Source of the DNA: UBA6136 sp964344495
GTDB lineage: Bacteria > Pseudomonadota > Gammaproteobacteria > Methylococcales > Methylococcaceae
Direction: 5' to 3'
Length of the DNA stretch: 30,977 nt
Assembly: GCA_964344495.1 (NCBI GenBank)
Contig: CAYFNI010000015.1
Location: 1-30,977, forward strand
A program made the translations under genes and the position numbers. Under the pieces are notes generated by a model. It was not told where the DNA came from, made no database searches, and worked only from the letters and a program-made list of their open reading frames with translations. This document shows, one piece after another, positions 7,223 through 15,207 of this stretch. How positions within the stretch are numbered: the stretch's first letter is position 1; every line of letters begins with the position of its first letter.

Positions 7223-8716
7223 ATGCGTAAGACCCAACCCTTAGGAACGTTACTGTGCACCATGCTTGTGTTTGGCACGCTGGTTGAGCCTGTTGAGGCC
7301 AAGAAATCAAAGCCGTCATCAATCGATGAAATGTGGAAGATCATCCAGCAACAACAGAAGCAGATTGAAGAGCTTCAAAACAAAATCAGCCAAAACGAGG
7401 CCAGCAAAACGTCCACACAACCGCAGGGGTCGGGTACAGGGCAGGCCAATACAAAATCCGGGACGGCCGGTTCCACGGTTTCTACACCTGTAGCGATGAC
7501 CGGCAAATCGCAGAAGTCAGAAAGTGAACGCAAAACCGATATTCTGGCGTCCGAAGTGGAGAAGCTGAAAACCCAGCTGCATATCCCGGACAAACGCGAA
7601 TACAAGATTGAGTATGGCTACGGCCCAGCCGCTTCAGAGGTGTACCGGGTCAATCGGGGTCTCTCAATTGGCGGTTACGGCGAATGGGCCTACTCCGGGT
7701 ATGACAAGGATCTCAAATCCACCGCCGATAACATGCGTGCGGTGATCTATGCGGGTTACAAATTCAACGATTGGATTATTTTGAATAACGAGTTTGAATT
7801 CGAGCACGCCACGACCGGCGAAGGTTCGGAACAAAAGGGAGAAGTGTCGGTTGAGTTCTCATATCTCGATTTTCTGCTCAAGGACTACGCCAATGTGAGG
7901 GCCGGTTTGACCTTGGTGCCAATGGGATTCATCAACGAAATTCATGAAGGTCCGACCTTCCATGGTAATTACCGACCGCAGGTTGAGCAGGTCATTATCC
8001 CCACCACCTGGCGTGAAATTGGCGCAGGCGTCTGGGGTCAGCTCGCACCCGGTCTGCAATACCGGATGTACGGCATGAACGGACTCAATGCCCAGGGGTT
8101 CAGCACCAGCGGTATCAGGGAGGGTAGGCAGAGCGGCAGTAATGCCATTGCAGAAGATTTTGCCTTTACGGGTCGATTGGATTACGACATGCCCTTCGTC
8201 CCGGGTCTGCTGGCTGGTGTTTCGGCTTGGGTGGGCAATTCTGGCCAAGGATTCGATTACAGCAGCCCACAATACGGCTCGCAACGTTTGAACGTCCTCA
8301 CGCAATTGTACGAAGGGCATATTCAATGGCACTGGAAGGGCCTGGAAATGCGAGCACTGGGTGCCGTGGGCACCATCGGCAATGCGGCCCAATTGAGTGC
8401 GGCCAAGGGAGAAACCATCGGCAGCCAAAACTACGGGTGGTACACCGAGCTCGCTTATAACCTCATGCCCTGGTTGTGGAATGACAGCACGCAATACATC
8501 GCACCGTTCTTCCGATATGAATCCTACAACACCTTGGCGAGTGTCCCGGATGGATTCGATGACTACGGCGGCCTGTATGACCAGTGGATTTATCAGGGCG
8601 GGCTGACCTACAAACCGATCGAGAACGTTGCCGTTAAGCTGGATTATCGGAACTTCAACTCCGCTGCAGGCGCCCTGCCCAACCAGTACAACCTGGGTGT
8701 GGCATTCATGTACTGA
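7223..8716 (+). CDS. Outer-membrane porin-like protein with N-terminal coiled coil
   Basis: A 497-aa predicted outer-membrane beta barrel. Residues 1-26 form a signal peptide (cleavage near VEA-KK). Residues about 33-60 (MWKIIQQQQKQIEELQNKIS) form a coiled coil like the oligomerisation segments of other trimeric porins, followed by a Ser/Thr/Gly-rich linker to about residue 105. From about 125 onward there are alternating amphipathic strands rich in Tyr, Trp and Gly (GGYGEWAYSGYDKD, VIYAGYKFNDWIILNNEFEF). The protein ends in NLGVAFMY, with a terminal aromatic residue as recognised by the BAM complex. The substrate is unknown. It could be a phosphate- or carbohydrate-type porin, and sequence alone does not decide. 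A sigma70-type promoter lies upstream, and no terminator is seen before feoA. Confidence 0.78.
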   Translation: MRKTQPLGTLLCTMLVFGTLVEPVEAKKSKPSSIDEMWKIIQQQQKQIEELQNKISQNEASKTSTQPQGSGTGQANTKSGTAGSTVSTPVAMTGKSQKSESERKTDILASEVEKLKTQLHIPDKREYKIEYGYGPAASEVYRVNRGLSIGGYGEWAYSGYDKDLKSTADNMRAVIYAGYKFNDWIILNNEFEFEHATTGEGSEQKGEVSVEFSYLDFLLKDYANVRAGLTLVPMGFINEIHEGPTFHGNYRPQVEQVIIPTTWREIGAGVWGQLAPGLQYRMYGMNGLNAQGFSTSGIREGRQSGSNAIAEDFAFTGRLDYDMPFVPGLLAGVSAWVGNSGQGFDYSSPQYGSQRLNVLTQLYEGHIQWHWKGLEMRALGAVGTIGNAAQLSAAKGETIGSQNYGWYTELAYNLMPWLWNDSTQYIAPFFRYESYNTLASVPDGFDDYGGLYDQWIYQGGLTYKPIENVAVKLDYRNFNSAAGALPNQYNLGVAFMY

Positions 8717-8778
8717 TCTTATTCCAGCCGGAGAAAGCGTGTTACGCGGCATGAGCGATGACCCCACGTACTTTGTGT

Positions 8779-8797
8779 TAAATTAAGAATCACTACC
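8779..8797 (+). promoter_or_regulatory. Weak Fur-box-like sequence upstream of feoA
   Basis: The 19 bases from 8779 match about 12 of 19 positions of the GATAATGATAATCATTATC Fur consensus, with the better half on the 3' side (AATCACTACC). It overlaps a TTAAAT -10-like hexamer and lies 19 bases before the feoA GTG. Iron repression would make sense for feo genes, but the match is marginal. Confidence 0.25.
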
Positions 8798-8816
8798 ATT
8801 TGCGGACAGGGCGCTT

Positions 8817-9050
8817 GTGAATACCGACCTCAACCATCTCTGTGCTGGCCAGAAAGCGGTTGTTCAATCGATCGAAGGGGATGAGGCGCTTCACCATCGG
8901 CTTCAGGCCCTGGGATTCCGGGCCGGAAAAGACATTTCAGTCATCAGGAAAGGGCGCTTTGACGGACCGCTGCAAGTGCGCATTGGCATGACGGATGTCA
9001 TTCTGCGGCGTTCGGATGCGGCTAAAATCAAGGTACTGATGCCCGCATGA
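8817..9050 (+). CDS. feoA: Ferrous iron transport protein A
   Basis: A 77-aa cytosolic protein with the SH3-like fold of FeoA, needed for full activity of the Fe(II) transporter FeoB. Family features are LCAGQKAVVQSIEGDEALHH followed by LQALGFRAGKDISVIRKGRF and the ending PLQVRIGMTDVILRRSDAAKI. The only reasonable start is GTG 8817, a few bases after AGGGCG. The TGA stop overlaps the feoB ATG as ATGA, so the two are coupled. Length is normal for stand-alone FeoA (about 75-80 aa). Confidence 0.95.
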   Translation: MNTDLNHLCAGQKAVVQSIEGDEALHHRLQALGFRAGKDISVIRKGRFDGPLQVRIGMTDVILRRSDAAKIKVLMPA

Positions 9051-10837
9051 AGCGTATCGCCTTGCTGGGCATGCCGAACACCGGTAAGTCCACGTTCTTC
9101 AATCGGTTGACCGGGGCAAAGGCCCGGGTCGGTAACTGGCCCGGTATCACCGTCGATCTGATGAGTGCCCAAACCCTGTTGGGCAGCCATCTGACCAAGG
9201 TCGTTGATTTACCTGGCATCTACAGTTTTCATGGCTTCTCCGAAGACGAGAAAGTCGTGCGCGATTTTCTGGAAAACAATGCCGTCGACCTGATCGTCAT
9301 CATTCTCAACGCGACCCAGCTGGATCGGCAGTTGCCTCTGGCGCTGCAACTCCAGAAACTCGGGGTGCCTTGCGTGGTGGTGTTAAACATGGCCGATGAA
9401 GCCCGGCAACTCGGCATGCGCATTGATTCTGCCACCCTCTCGGCGGAACTGGGGTTTCCTGTCGTGATGACCAGCGCCAAATATGGTCTGGGCTTCAATG
9501 AGGTGCGATCAGCGCTTGGCGCAACACTCGCCCTGCCGGGCGAACACACGACGCCGAATACACTGTCGGATCTGTTTTCCGAAGACCATGCCATCGAGCA
9601 ATCGAGCGCGCGAATCCTCAAGGCGGCTGTCGATCTTCCCCATCAGCTCCCGCCGAGCCGTACCGCCCAGATCGACCGAATACTCCTGCATCCCTGGTTC
9701 GGGCTACCACTGTTTTTTTTGCTCATGTTCGTGTTGTTTCAGCTGATTTTTTCGCTGGGAAAGCCGATGCAGGATGGCGTGGCGTGGGCACTGACGGAGC
9801 TTCGCCAACAGGCCCTCGAGCCACTTCTCAGCAGCTGGCCGCCGCTGGCTGAAGGCTTGTTGTTGGATGGCATCTACAGTGGTGTCGGTACGGTCGCTTC
9901 GTTTGTGCCGATCATCATCCTGTTCTTTTTGGCAATGACGTTGGTGGAGGATAGCGGGTACTTGTCACGGGTTGCCTTTCTAATGGATGCGCTGATGGCA
10001 CGACTGGGGCTCGATGGACGCAGTTTTGTCATGCTGCTGATGGGGTTTGGCTGTAATGTCCCGGCCTTGATGGGTACCCGTGTCATGCGCTCAAGACCGC
10101 TGCGGCTGTTGACCATGCTGGTCGTGCCGTTCTCGCTGTGCTCGGCACGGTTGCAGGTTTTTCTGTTCATGACTGCGGCACTGTTTACGGACAGCGCCGC
10201 ACCCGCGGTGTTGTTCAGCCTGTATCTGTTGAGCTTCTTCACTGCCTTGTTGACGGCAGTCATGTTCAAGGGTCGCTACGTCAACAACGAGCCATTTGTG
10301 ATCGAATTGCCACCCTACCGTCTGCCGACGTGGCGGCAGGTGGCCTTGCGCGGCTGGCATGAGGTGCAGCATTTCTTGCGTCGAGCCTCGAAATTCATTA
10401 CGGCTGGCGTAGTGGCGGTGTGGCTGCTGACACATCTGCCGGCTGATGTTCCGCCCAGCAGCGCAGGGACGTTGGCAGGGCATATTGCGAGTTTTCTCTC
10501 ACCAGTACTGAACCCCATCGGCATCAATGCGGAATTGAGTCTGGCGTTGATCTTCGGCTTCGTCGCGAAGGAGATAGTGGTTGGGTCACTGGCCGCCATT
10601 TATGGATTGGAAGGCGACGCATTGATGGGCCTCATGGCACAGAAGCTGGACTGGGTGGAGGCCTACAGCTTCATGCTGTTCACGCTGATTTACGTGCCCT
10701 GTCTGTCGACCATCGCCACACTGCGTCAGGAGGCTCGCAGCACGGGCTTCATGGTGCTCTCGGTGCTGTGGTCACTGCTGCTGGCCTGGGTGGTCTGCTT
10801 CATCTTCTATCAGGGCAGCCGTGCCTTGGGTTGGTAG
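9047..10837 (+). CDS. feoB: Ferrous iron transporter B
   Basis: A 596-aa inner-membrane Fe(II) transporter. The N-terminal G domain has GMPNTGKST (G1, residues 8-16), DLPG (G3, about 53-56), NMAD (G4, about 114-117) and SAKYGLG (G5). After a helical spacer the membrane part starts near residue 215 (WFGLPLFFLLMFVLFQLIF) and contains the two Gate repeats (GTVASFVPIIILFFLAMTLV and the VVGSLAAIYGL region) and the FGCNVPALMGTR motif with a conserved cysteine. It is shorter than E. coli FeoB (773 aa) but within the range of compact bacterial versions. No feoC follows. It is coupled to feoA by a 4-base overlap. Its stop lies only 10 bases from the stop of the convergent lipoprotein gene, with no terminator between them. 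Confidence 0.97.
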   Translation: MKRIALLGMPNTGKSTFFNRLTGAKARVGNWPGITVDLMSAQTLLGSHLTKVVDLPGIYSFHGFSEDEKVVRDFLENNAVDLIVIILNATQLDRQLPLALQLQKLGVPCVVVLNMADEARQLGMRIDSATLSAELGFPVVMTSAKYGLGFNEVRSALGATLALPGEHTTPNTLSDLFSEDHAIEQSSARILKAAVDLPHQLPPSRTAQIDRILLHPWFGLPLFFLLMFVLFQLIFSLGKPMQDGVAWALTELRQQALEPLLSSWPPLAEGLLLDGIYSGVGTVASFVPIIILFFLAMTLVEDSGYLSRVAFLMDALMARLGLDGRSFVMLLMGFGCNVPALMGTRVMRSRPLRLLTMLVVPFSLCSARLQVFLFMTAALFTDSAAPAVLFSLYLLSFFTALLTAVMFKGRYVNNEPFVIELPPYRLPTWRQVALRGWHEVQHFLRRASKFITAGVVAVWLLTHLPADVPPSSAGTLAGHIASFLSPVLNPIGINAELSLALIFGFVAKEIVVGSLAAIYGLEGDALMGLMAQKLDWVEAYSFMLFTLIYVPCLSTIATLRQEARSTGFMVLSVLWSLLLAWVVCFIFYQGSRALGW

Positions 10838-10847
10838 ACCCTAAAGA

Positions 10848-11090
10848 TTATTGAACCTGGGCCTCGTATTCTGCCTTGTCCTTCTCGTAAAGCGCTTGCA
10901 GGCGATCGCAGGTTTGCTCACCCACATGGCGATTGGCGACACAATCGTTGTATTCCTGCTTTGATTCTTCCATGCGGATGGCGGCTTCCTCCGCGTCCGG
11001 CCCGCCAATGACGGTCTGCGATCGGTGGCTACAGCCTTGCAAGAGGCATAAAAAGAGCGACAAAAATCCGGAGAGAACGCGAGTCTGCAT
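10848..11090 (-). CDS. Small putative lipoprotein
   Basis: An 80-aa protein of unknown function. From ATG 11088-11090 it begins MQTRVLSGFLSLFLCLLQGC, a lipoprotein signal with a lipobox-like LQGC at Cys20. The mature part is short, charged and helical (AEEAAIRMEESKQEYNDC then LQALYEKDKAEYEAQVQ) with two further cysteines about 10 residues apart that could form a disulphide. A longer reading from 11264 has no family support and is rejected. It converges on feoB. It is not recognised as a known family. Confidence 0.7.
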   Translation of the reverse strand: MQTRVLSGFLSLFLCLLQGCSHRSQTVIGGPDAEEAAIRMEESKQEYNDCVANRHVGEQTCDRLQALYEKDKAEYEAQVQ

Positions 11091-11141
11091 GGTCGGTGTC
11101 CGCTTAAACAATAAACAGCCTCGCATGATAAGGGAGAATGG

Positions 11142-11163
11142 CCCGCATGCGCATAAATGCGGG
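11142..11163. repeat. 7-bp inverted repeat in the lipoprotein-hdeD intergenic region
   Basis: CCCGCAT (11142-11148) and ATGCGGG (11157-11163) are perfect inverted repeats with an 8-base loop. No T-run follows, so it is not a terminator. It lies within the 261-base divergent intergenic region 11091-11351, which contains no supported gene. Confidence 0.35.
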
Positions 11164-11204
11164 GCTGGTTCAATGCAAAATTGCGATTGTTGTAACGAGC
11201 TCGA

Positions 11205-11239
11205 CAGTGACAAGGTGCCGAAGCATCCAAGTGTCACTG
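11205..11239. repeat. 8-bp inverted repeat next to the putative hdeD promoter
   Basis: CAGTGACA (11205-11212) and TGTCACTG (11232-11239) are perfect inverted repeats separated by 19 bases. The right arm ends two bases before the TTGACA -35 candidate at 11241. This position would suit a regulator binding site for the hdeD-like gene, but no regulator is known. Confidence 0.35.
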
Positions 11240-11240
11240 A

Positions 11241-11269
11241 TTGACAGCCCAGCTGCATCAGCATAGGTT
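11241..11269 (+). promoter_or_regulatory. Possible sigma70 promoter of the HdeD-family gene
   Basis: A perfect -35 hexamer TTGACA (11241-11246) is followed after 17 bases by TAGGTT (11264-11269), a poor -10. A TACAAT hexamer closer to the gene (11316-11321) is an alternative -10 without a good -35. One of these probably drives the hdeD-like gene. Confidence 0.35.
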
Positions 11270-11351
11270 CGTGCGTGGGGTGGCCAGACCATCACCGGCT
11301 TACTGGCCCGCGGAATACAATGAAACCGACCACATCCAGAGGGGAAACAGC

Positions 11352-11921
11352 ATGAATCACATTGGTAAAACACTCGCCATCAACCTCGCCAAAAACTGGT
11401 GGGTTCTACTCGTCAGAGGTATTGTCGCCATCGCCTTCGGGTTGCTCACTTGGCTACAGCCCGGTATTTCGTTGGCTTCCTTGGTTATCCTGTTTGGTGC
11501 TTTTGCCATGGCCGAAGGCATTTTCGGTGTCTGGTCCGCCATTGATGGGCGTCGTCATCACGAGGAGTGGGGTGTCCTGTTGCTGGAGGGGCTGATCGGC
11601 ATCGGTGCTGGCATGGTGACCTTCTTTGTGCCGGCCGTTACCACGCTGGCCCTGTTGATGTTCATCGCCGTCTGGGCGATAGCCCGCGGAGTGCTTCAGA
11701 TTGTTCTGGCGATTCGCTTGCGCAAGGAGATTGAGGGGGAATGGCTGCTGGTGCTGGGTGGATTGGCGTCCGTACTATTCGGCAGTATTCTGATCACTCA
11801 GCCCGAAGTTGGGGCGCTGGGCTTGCTCTGGGTCATTGCCGCCTACGCCGTGGCATTTGGTGTGGTGCTGGTCAGCCTTTCGCTGCGTGTGCGCCGGTTT
11901 GGCAACAAGCTGGCGGCCTGA
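11352..11921 (+). CDS. HdeD family acid-resistance-type membrane protein
   Basis: A 189-aa inner-membrane protein of the HdeD/DUF308 family. The ATG at 11352 is chosen because GAGGGGA stands 8 bases upstream and the protein then starts MNHIGKTLAINLAKNWW, as in the family; a longer reading from 11241 would add 37 residues without homology. Six hydrophobic helices are visible, arranged as three repeated pairs (WVLLVRGIVAIAFGLLTWL, ISLASLVILFGAFAMAEGIF, LLLEGLIGIGAGMVTFFV and so on), each pair followed by a short charged loop. E. coli HdeD is linked to acid resistance at high cell density; that role here is inference. A terminator follows the stop codon. Confidence 0.9.
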   Translation: MNHIGKTLAINLAKNWWVLLVRGIVAIAFGLLTWLQPGISLASLVILFGAFAMAEGIFGVWSAIDGRRHHEEWGVLLLEGLIGIGAGMVTFFVPAVTTLALLMFIAVWAIARGVLQIVLAIRLRKEIEGEWLLVLGGLASVLFGSILITQPEVGALGLLWVIAAYAVAFGVVLVSLSLRVRRFGNKLAA

Positions 11922-11935
11922 TGCCACTTGCTTGG

Positions 11936-11958
11936 GAGGGGTTTCAAAGCCCCTCTTT
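11936..11958 (+). terminator. Rho-independent terminator after the HdeD-family gene
   Basis: GAGGGG (11936-11941) pairs with CCCCTC (11950-11955) around an 8-base loop and is followed by TTT then a T-rich stretch. It lies 14 bases after the stop codon. The T-run is short, so strength is moderate. Confidence 0.65.
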
Positions 11959-11995
11959 CCGTTTAGATTTTTCTGGCACGCCAGGGGTTTCACGC

Positions 11996-13399
11996 ATGAT
12001 GGTACTCACCTCCTCCAACCGACACTGGCTGCTAAACCTTGCCGGCGTCCTTTTTACGGGTCTTTATCTACTGGCGCTTGCCGGTGCAGCCAAAGCCGAC
12101 GAGCAGGGCATTGAATCAACGCAAAGTCTTTCCAAAGTGACGAGCTCGATCTATGGAAAGCTTTACAGTCGCGATATTCTGCGCGGGGTCACGCTCAAAA
12201 GCGTCTACAAATACAACGATCGATGGACTACCTCATACGGGCCGGCCTACGCCAATATTTCCAGCGCATCGTCCAACTTCATCAAGTGCAAACCACCCAC
12301 CGGCCGACCCTTTGAATATGCCTTGTGCTATTACTCCGGCCCCCTGCAGCCGACTGGCAGCAACCCTGACAATCCATCTCTGCCATGTACGCTATCCAAG
12401 GATGGCCGTGTGGCCAACTGTACCTGTTATGCCATCAGTAACACCGGTGCGGGCGCCAAGTCACCCTATCTCGTGGATATCAATGCGATATCCAACCTGA
12501 TTGTCTACAAAGAAACCGTGGCCGCCTGCGGCGCTGATGGATCCGACTGCCCGGATACGGAACCTGAAGCCCCTGTGTGCGAGGCGATTAACACCAATCT
12601 TCTGGTTCCGGGGGCGGATCTGGTTTCGGTCTTCTCGCCCCTGTATTCTGGTAACTACAGCAGCAGCGCCGCACCAATCACAAACTGCGCGGGTCTTTAT
12701 GCTGGCTGCATGACCGCCCCCTGTACCCGCACGGGCAAAACCGACGCCGCGGGCAACGAATTAGTCTCGTGTGAGTGTCCGGTTTACAGGGGCCCCTACC
12801 AGATCGGGCAGGCCAACCAGAGCTGCAATGCCAACGTGGATGCGAACGGCAAGGTGCGAACGGCCGGGCCGAGACGCGTCTGGTCAGCCGCCTATAATCC
12901 TGACGAGCAACCCTTACCCTTACCGGATGCGCAGTGCACTCCCGACCAGGCGGGCAAGAACGGCTGCCCTCTCTACAACCCGAGCAAACCGGTAGCGGTA
13001 GATCCGAACAGCCAGCTCTGCAAGAACGTGTGTGCCTCATACCAGAACAGCACCCCGGTCACACCGGGTTTGCAGGTGGGTTATACCTGTGACTCGACGC
13101 TTTGTACCACCATCGGCATCGGCCAAGAAACGAATGCCGCCTACAACCCGTCAGTGAAGGCGCAGGCAGCGCTGTCGGGCAAGGCTTGTCAGGGGGTGGG
13201 CAAGATGGCCAATTTTGCCCAGATCGCATTGGTTGAATCGCTGGCAAACTGCAGTTGCTGTGCCAGTCAGATCTGCGGCTGCGACACACCCAATGCGCAA
13301 ACCAACAACACGGTGTATGAGTTGAACCAAGCGCAACGCGATAACACGATCAAGCCACAATGCGACAGCAATGGCACGTTGTGTGGGGTGCGCCCCTGA
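11996..13399 (+). CDS. Secreted cysteine-rich protein of unknown function
   Basis: A 467-aa protein from ATG 11996 (a second ATG follows at 11999), with AGGGG about 9 bases upstream. A long hydrophobic N-terminal segment (about residues 10-32, ending GAAKA) looks like a Sec signal peptide. The mature part has about 28 cysteines, many in pairs such as NCTC, SCEC, CMTAPC and, near the C terminus, NCSCCASQICGC, and is rich in Asn, Ser, Pro and Gly. This suggests a disulphide-bonded extracellular or periplasmic protein, or metal binding; no catalytic motif or known domain is recognised. No lipobox or further membrane segment is seen. It follows the hdeD-like gene after a terminator and converges on the peroxidase remnant. 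A longer reading from 11741 would overlap the hdeD-like gene and is rejected. Confidence 0.75.
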   Translation: MMVLTSSNRHWLLNLAGVLFTGLYLLALAGAAKADEQGIESTQSLSKVTSSIYGKLYSRDILRGVTLKSVYKYNDRWTTSYGPAYANISSASSNFIKCKPPTGRPFEYALCYYSGPLQPTGSNPDNPSLPCTLSKDGRVANCTCYAISNTGAGAKSPYLVDINAISNLIVYKETVAACGADGSDCPDTEPEAPVCEAINTNLLVPGADLVSVFSPLYSGNYSSSAAPITNCAGLYAGCMTAPCTRTGKTDAAGNELVSCECPVYRGPYQIGQANQSCNANVDANGKVRTAGPRRVWSAAYNPDEQPLPLPDAQCTPDQAGKNGCPLYNPSKPVAVDPNSQLCKNVCASYQNSTPVTPGLQVGYTCDSTLCTTIGIGQETNAAYNPSVKAQAALSGKACQGVGKMANFAQIALVESLANCSCCASQICGCDTPNAQTNNTVYELNQAQRDNTIKPQCDSNGTLCGVRP

Positions 13400-13421
13400 C
13401 GGCTAGGAGTCTCCGATAGGA

Positions 13422-13805
13422 TCAAGGAAGGTACTCTTCAAATGGCAGTAGCGGACCCTCGGATTTCGAGCGACCGCCTCTGCCCACAGCGGGGATGTAC
13501 ATTTGTTGATCCTTTAGTTGATCAGGCGTTCCCTCAAATCCAACACTGACCCAAAGTTCAGGGTGGTCAAAAGGCGCGCGCTCCCACCTCACCCGCTCAT
13601 CCGTCAGCGATTTGAGGAAAAGGATAAGGTCTTCTCTATCAAGCTTTGAAAAAGGTCTTGGAAAGACGAGGTTGCCAATATGGTGAGCGTTGCTGACATT
13701 ACCTCCCCGATCATAGAAATCGAGGACCTCTTCAAGACTTTTCATGCTCCCGTTATGCCTATATGGCCCTGTCAACTCCGGGAGGCTAGATCTGCCCTCG
13801 GAAGA
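13422..13805 (-). pseudogene. C-terminal remnant of a di-heme cytochrome c peroxidase/MauG-type gene
   Basis: The translated fragment SLPELTGPYRHNGSMKSLEE, followed by VLDFYDRGGN and then LDREDLILFLKSLTDERVRW, matches the C-terminal end of di-heme peroxidase/MauG family proteins. Neither CxxCH heme site is present. Reading upstream in the same frame, homology-like sequence runs only to about 13,790, and the next in-frame codon, at 13806-13808, is the TAA stop shared with mnmE. The N-terminal two thirds of the gene is therefore missing, and intact mnmE occupies that place. The only in-frame start is a TTG at 13773-13775, giving 117 aa that could not bind heme. It is not a copy of the intact peroxidase at 5908-7065, because the C-terminal sequence differs (ERAPFDHPEL is absent there). 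Confidence 0.8.
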
Positions 13806-15152
13806 TTATTTTCCAATGCAGAAACTTGAGAAAATTCGGCCTAATAAATCGTCGCTGGTAAATTCGCCGGTTATTTCGGCGAGCGCTTGCTGAGCGAGGC
13901 GCAGTTCTTCGGCGACCAGTTCCGGGGCACCGCTGGCAAGGTGGGTGAAGGCGCTTCCGATGGCGATGTCTGCCGTGTCGATGGCGTCGAGGTGGCGGCG
14001 GCGGGCGGTGAAAATACCCTCGGCATGGCTGTCGTAACCGACGCATTCCTTGAGGTGCTCGATTAATAATGGAAAGCCTGCGCCGGTTTTGAGCGACAGA
14101 TAGATCACCGGTCCGTCGGCGGTGTTTTCCAGTTGGGGTGGGTTGCCGGTCAGGTCAATCTTGTTATGAATGCGTGTGATGGCTGGATGGCTGGCCATGT
14201 CGTCCAGAAGCCCTGCGCTTCCGCTGGGATGCGTGTCGTCGACCAGGAGCAGGATCCGGTCGGCATGCGCGATTTCTGTCCGCGCCCTGCGGATACCCTC
14301 TTGTTCGACCGGGTCGTCGCTGTCATCGCGCAGGCCGGCGGTATCGATGAGGTGCAGTGGTAGCCCGTCGATCTGGATCAAGGTACGCAAGGTGTCACGG
14401 GTTGTGCCGGCAATATCGGTCACGATGGCCGTATCCTGTCCGGTCAGACGGTTGAGCAGGCTGGATTTGCCGGCATTGGGACGGCCGGCGATGACGAGGG
14501 TCATGCCGTCGCGCAGCAGGCGGCCCTGGCGGGCGGTGGAACGAATGGCCGTCAGTTGCTGCCGGAGTCCTTGCAGGCGCTGACCGATCAGGCCCTCACC
14601 CAGAAAATCGATGTCCTCGTCGGTGAAATCAATGGCCGCCTCGATATAGAGCCGCAACTCGATCAGGGCGTCGACCAGTTGCATGATCAGCCGCGAAAAA
14701 TCGCCTTGCAGGGACCGTTGCGCCGAGCGGGCCGCCTGTTCGGTAGTGCTTTCAATCAGGTCGGCGATGGCCTCGGCCTGTGCCAGGTCGATCTTGTCGT
14801 TAAGGAAGGCCCGCTCGCTGAATTCGCCAGGCCGTGCGTTCCGGGCCCCGAGCGCCAAAAGTCGGCGCATCAGCAGATCAAGCACAACCGGGCTCCCGTG
14901 GGCATGCAGCTCGAGCACGGCCTCGCCGGTAAAGGAGTGCGGTGCGGGGAAGTAGAGCGCCAGTCCCTGGTCCAGCGGCTGTCCCTCAGCATCCAGAAAC
15001 GGCCCAAAGCAGGCTTGGCGGGCTGGCAAGGATCGACCAAGCAGCGCCGTCATCAGGATCGGCACGGCGTCGCCAGATACCCGTATCACCCCGATACCCC
15101 CTTGCCCCGGCGGGGTGGCAATGGCTGCGATGGTGTCGCCGGTGGGGATCAT
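13806..15152 (-). CDS. mnmE: tRNA modification GTPase MnmE
   Basis: A 448-aa GTPase that, with MnmG, adds the carboxymethylaminomethyl (or related) group to U34 of certain tRNAs using a tetrahydrofolate C1 unit. The ATG at 15150-15152 gives MIPTGDTIAAIATPPGQGG, the family N terminus that binds folate; a TTG six codons upstream is possible. The G domain contains GRPNAGKSSLLNRL (G1, about residue 224 onward), DIAGTTRDTL, DTAGLR (G3) and NKID (G4). The protein ends FCIGK, with the conserved C-terminal cysteine. It is the last gene of the rpmH-rnpA-yidD-yidC-mnmE cluster and is separated from yidC by 55 bases holding a large imperfect palindrome. Confidence 0.97.
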   Translation of the reverse strand: MIPTGDTIAAIATPPGQGGIGVIRVSGDAVPILMTALLGRSLPARQACFGPFLDAEGQPLDQGLALYFPAPHSFTGEAVLELHAHGSPVVLDLLMRRLLALGARNARPGEFSERAFLNDKIDLAQAEAIADLIESTTEQAARSAQRSLQGDFSRLIMQLVDALIELRLYIEAAIDFTDEDIDFLGEGLIGQRLQGLRQQLTAIRSTARQGRLLRDGMTLVIAGRPNAGKSSLLNRLTGQDTAIVTDIAGTTRDTLRTLIQIDGLPLHLIDTAGLRDDSDDPVEQEGIRRARTEIAHADRILLLVDDTHPSGSAGLLDDMASHPAITRIHNKIDLTGNPPQLENTADGPVIYLSLKTGAGFPLLIEHLKECVGYDSHAEGIFTARRRHLDAIDTADIAIGSAFTHLASGAPELVAEELRLAQQALAEITGEFTSDDLLGRIFSSFCIGK

Positions 15153-15162
15153 GCTGAAGGGG

Positions 15163-15190
15163 GCGGGCAACGGCCATGGCCGTTACCCGC
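15163..15190. repeat. 28-bp near-perfect palindrome between yidC and mnmE
   Basis: The sequence is self-complementary over 14 pairs with a single C/A mismatch (15168 against 15185), centred on GGCCATGGCC. On the minus strand it lies 18 bases after the yidC stop and 10 bases before the mnmE ATG. It is followed by CCCC rather than a T-run, so it does not look like an intrinsic terminator; it could fold in mRNA and affect mnmE translation or message stability. Confidence 0.75.
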
Positions 15191-15207
15191 ATGATTGAGG
15201 GAGCGTT

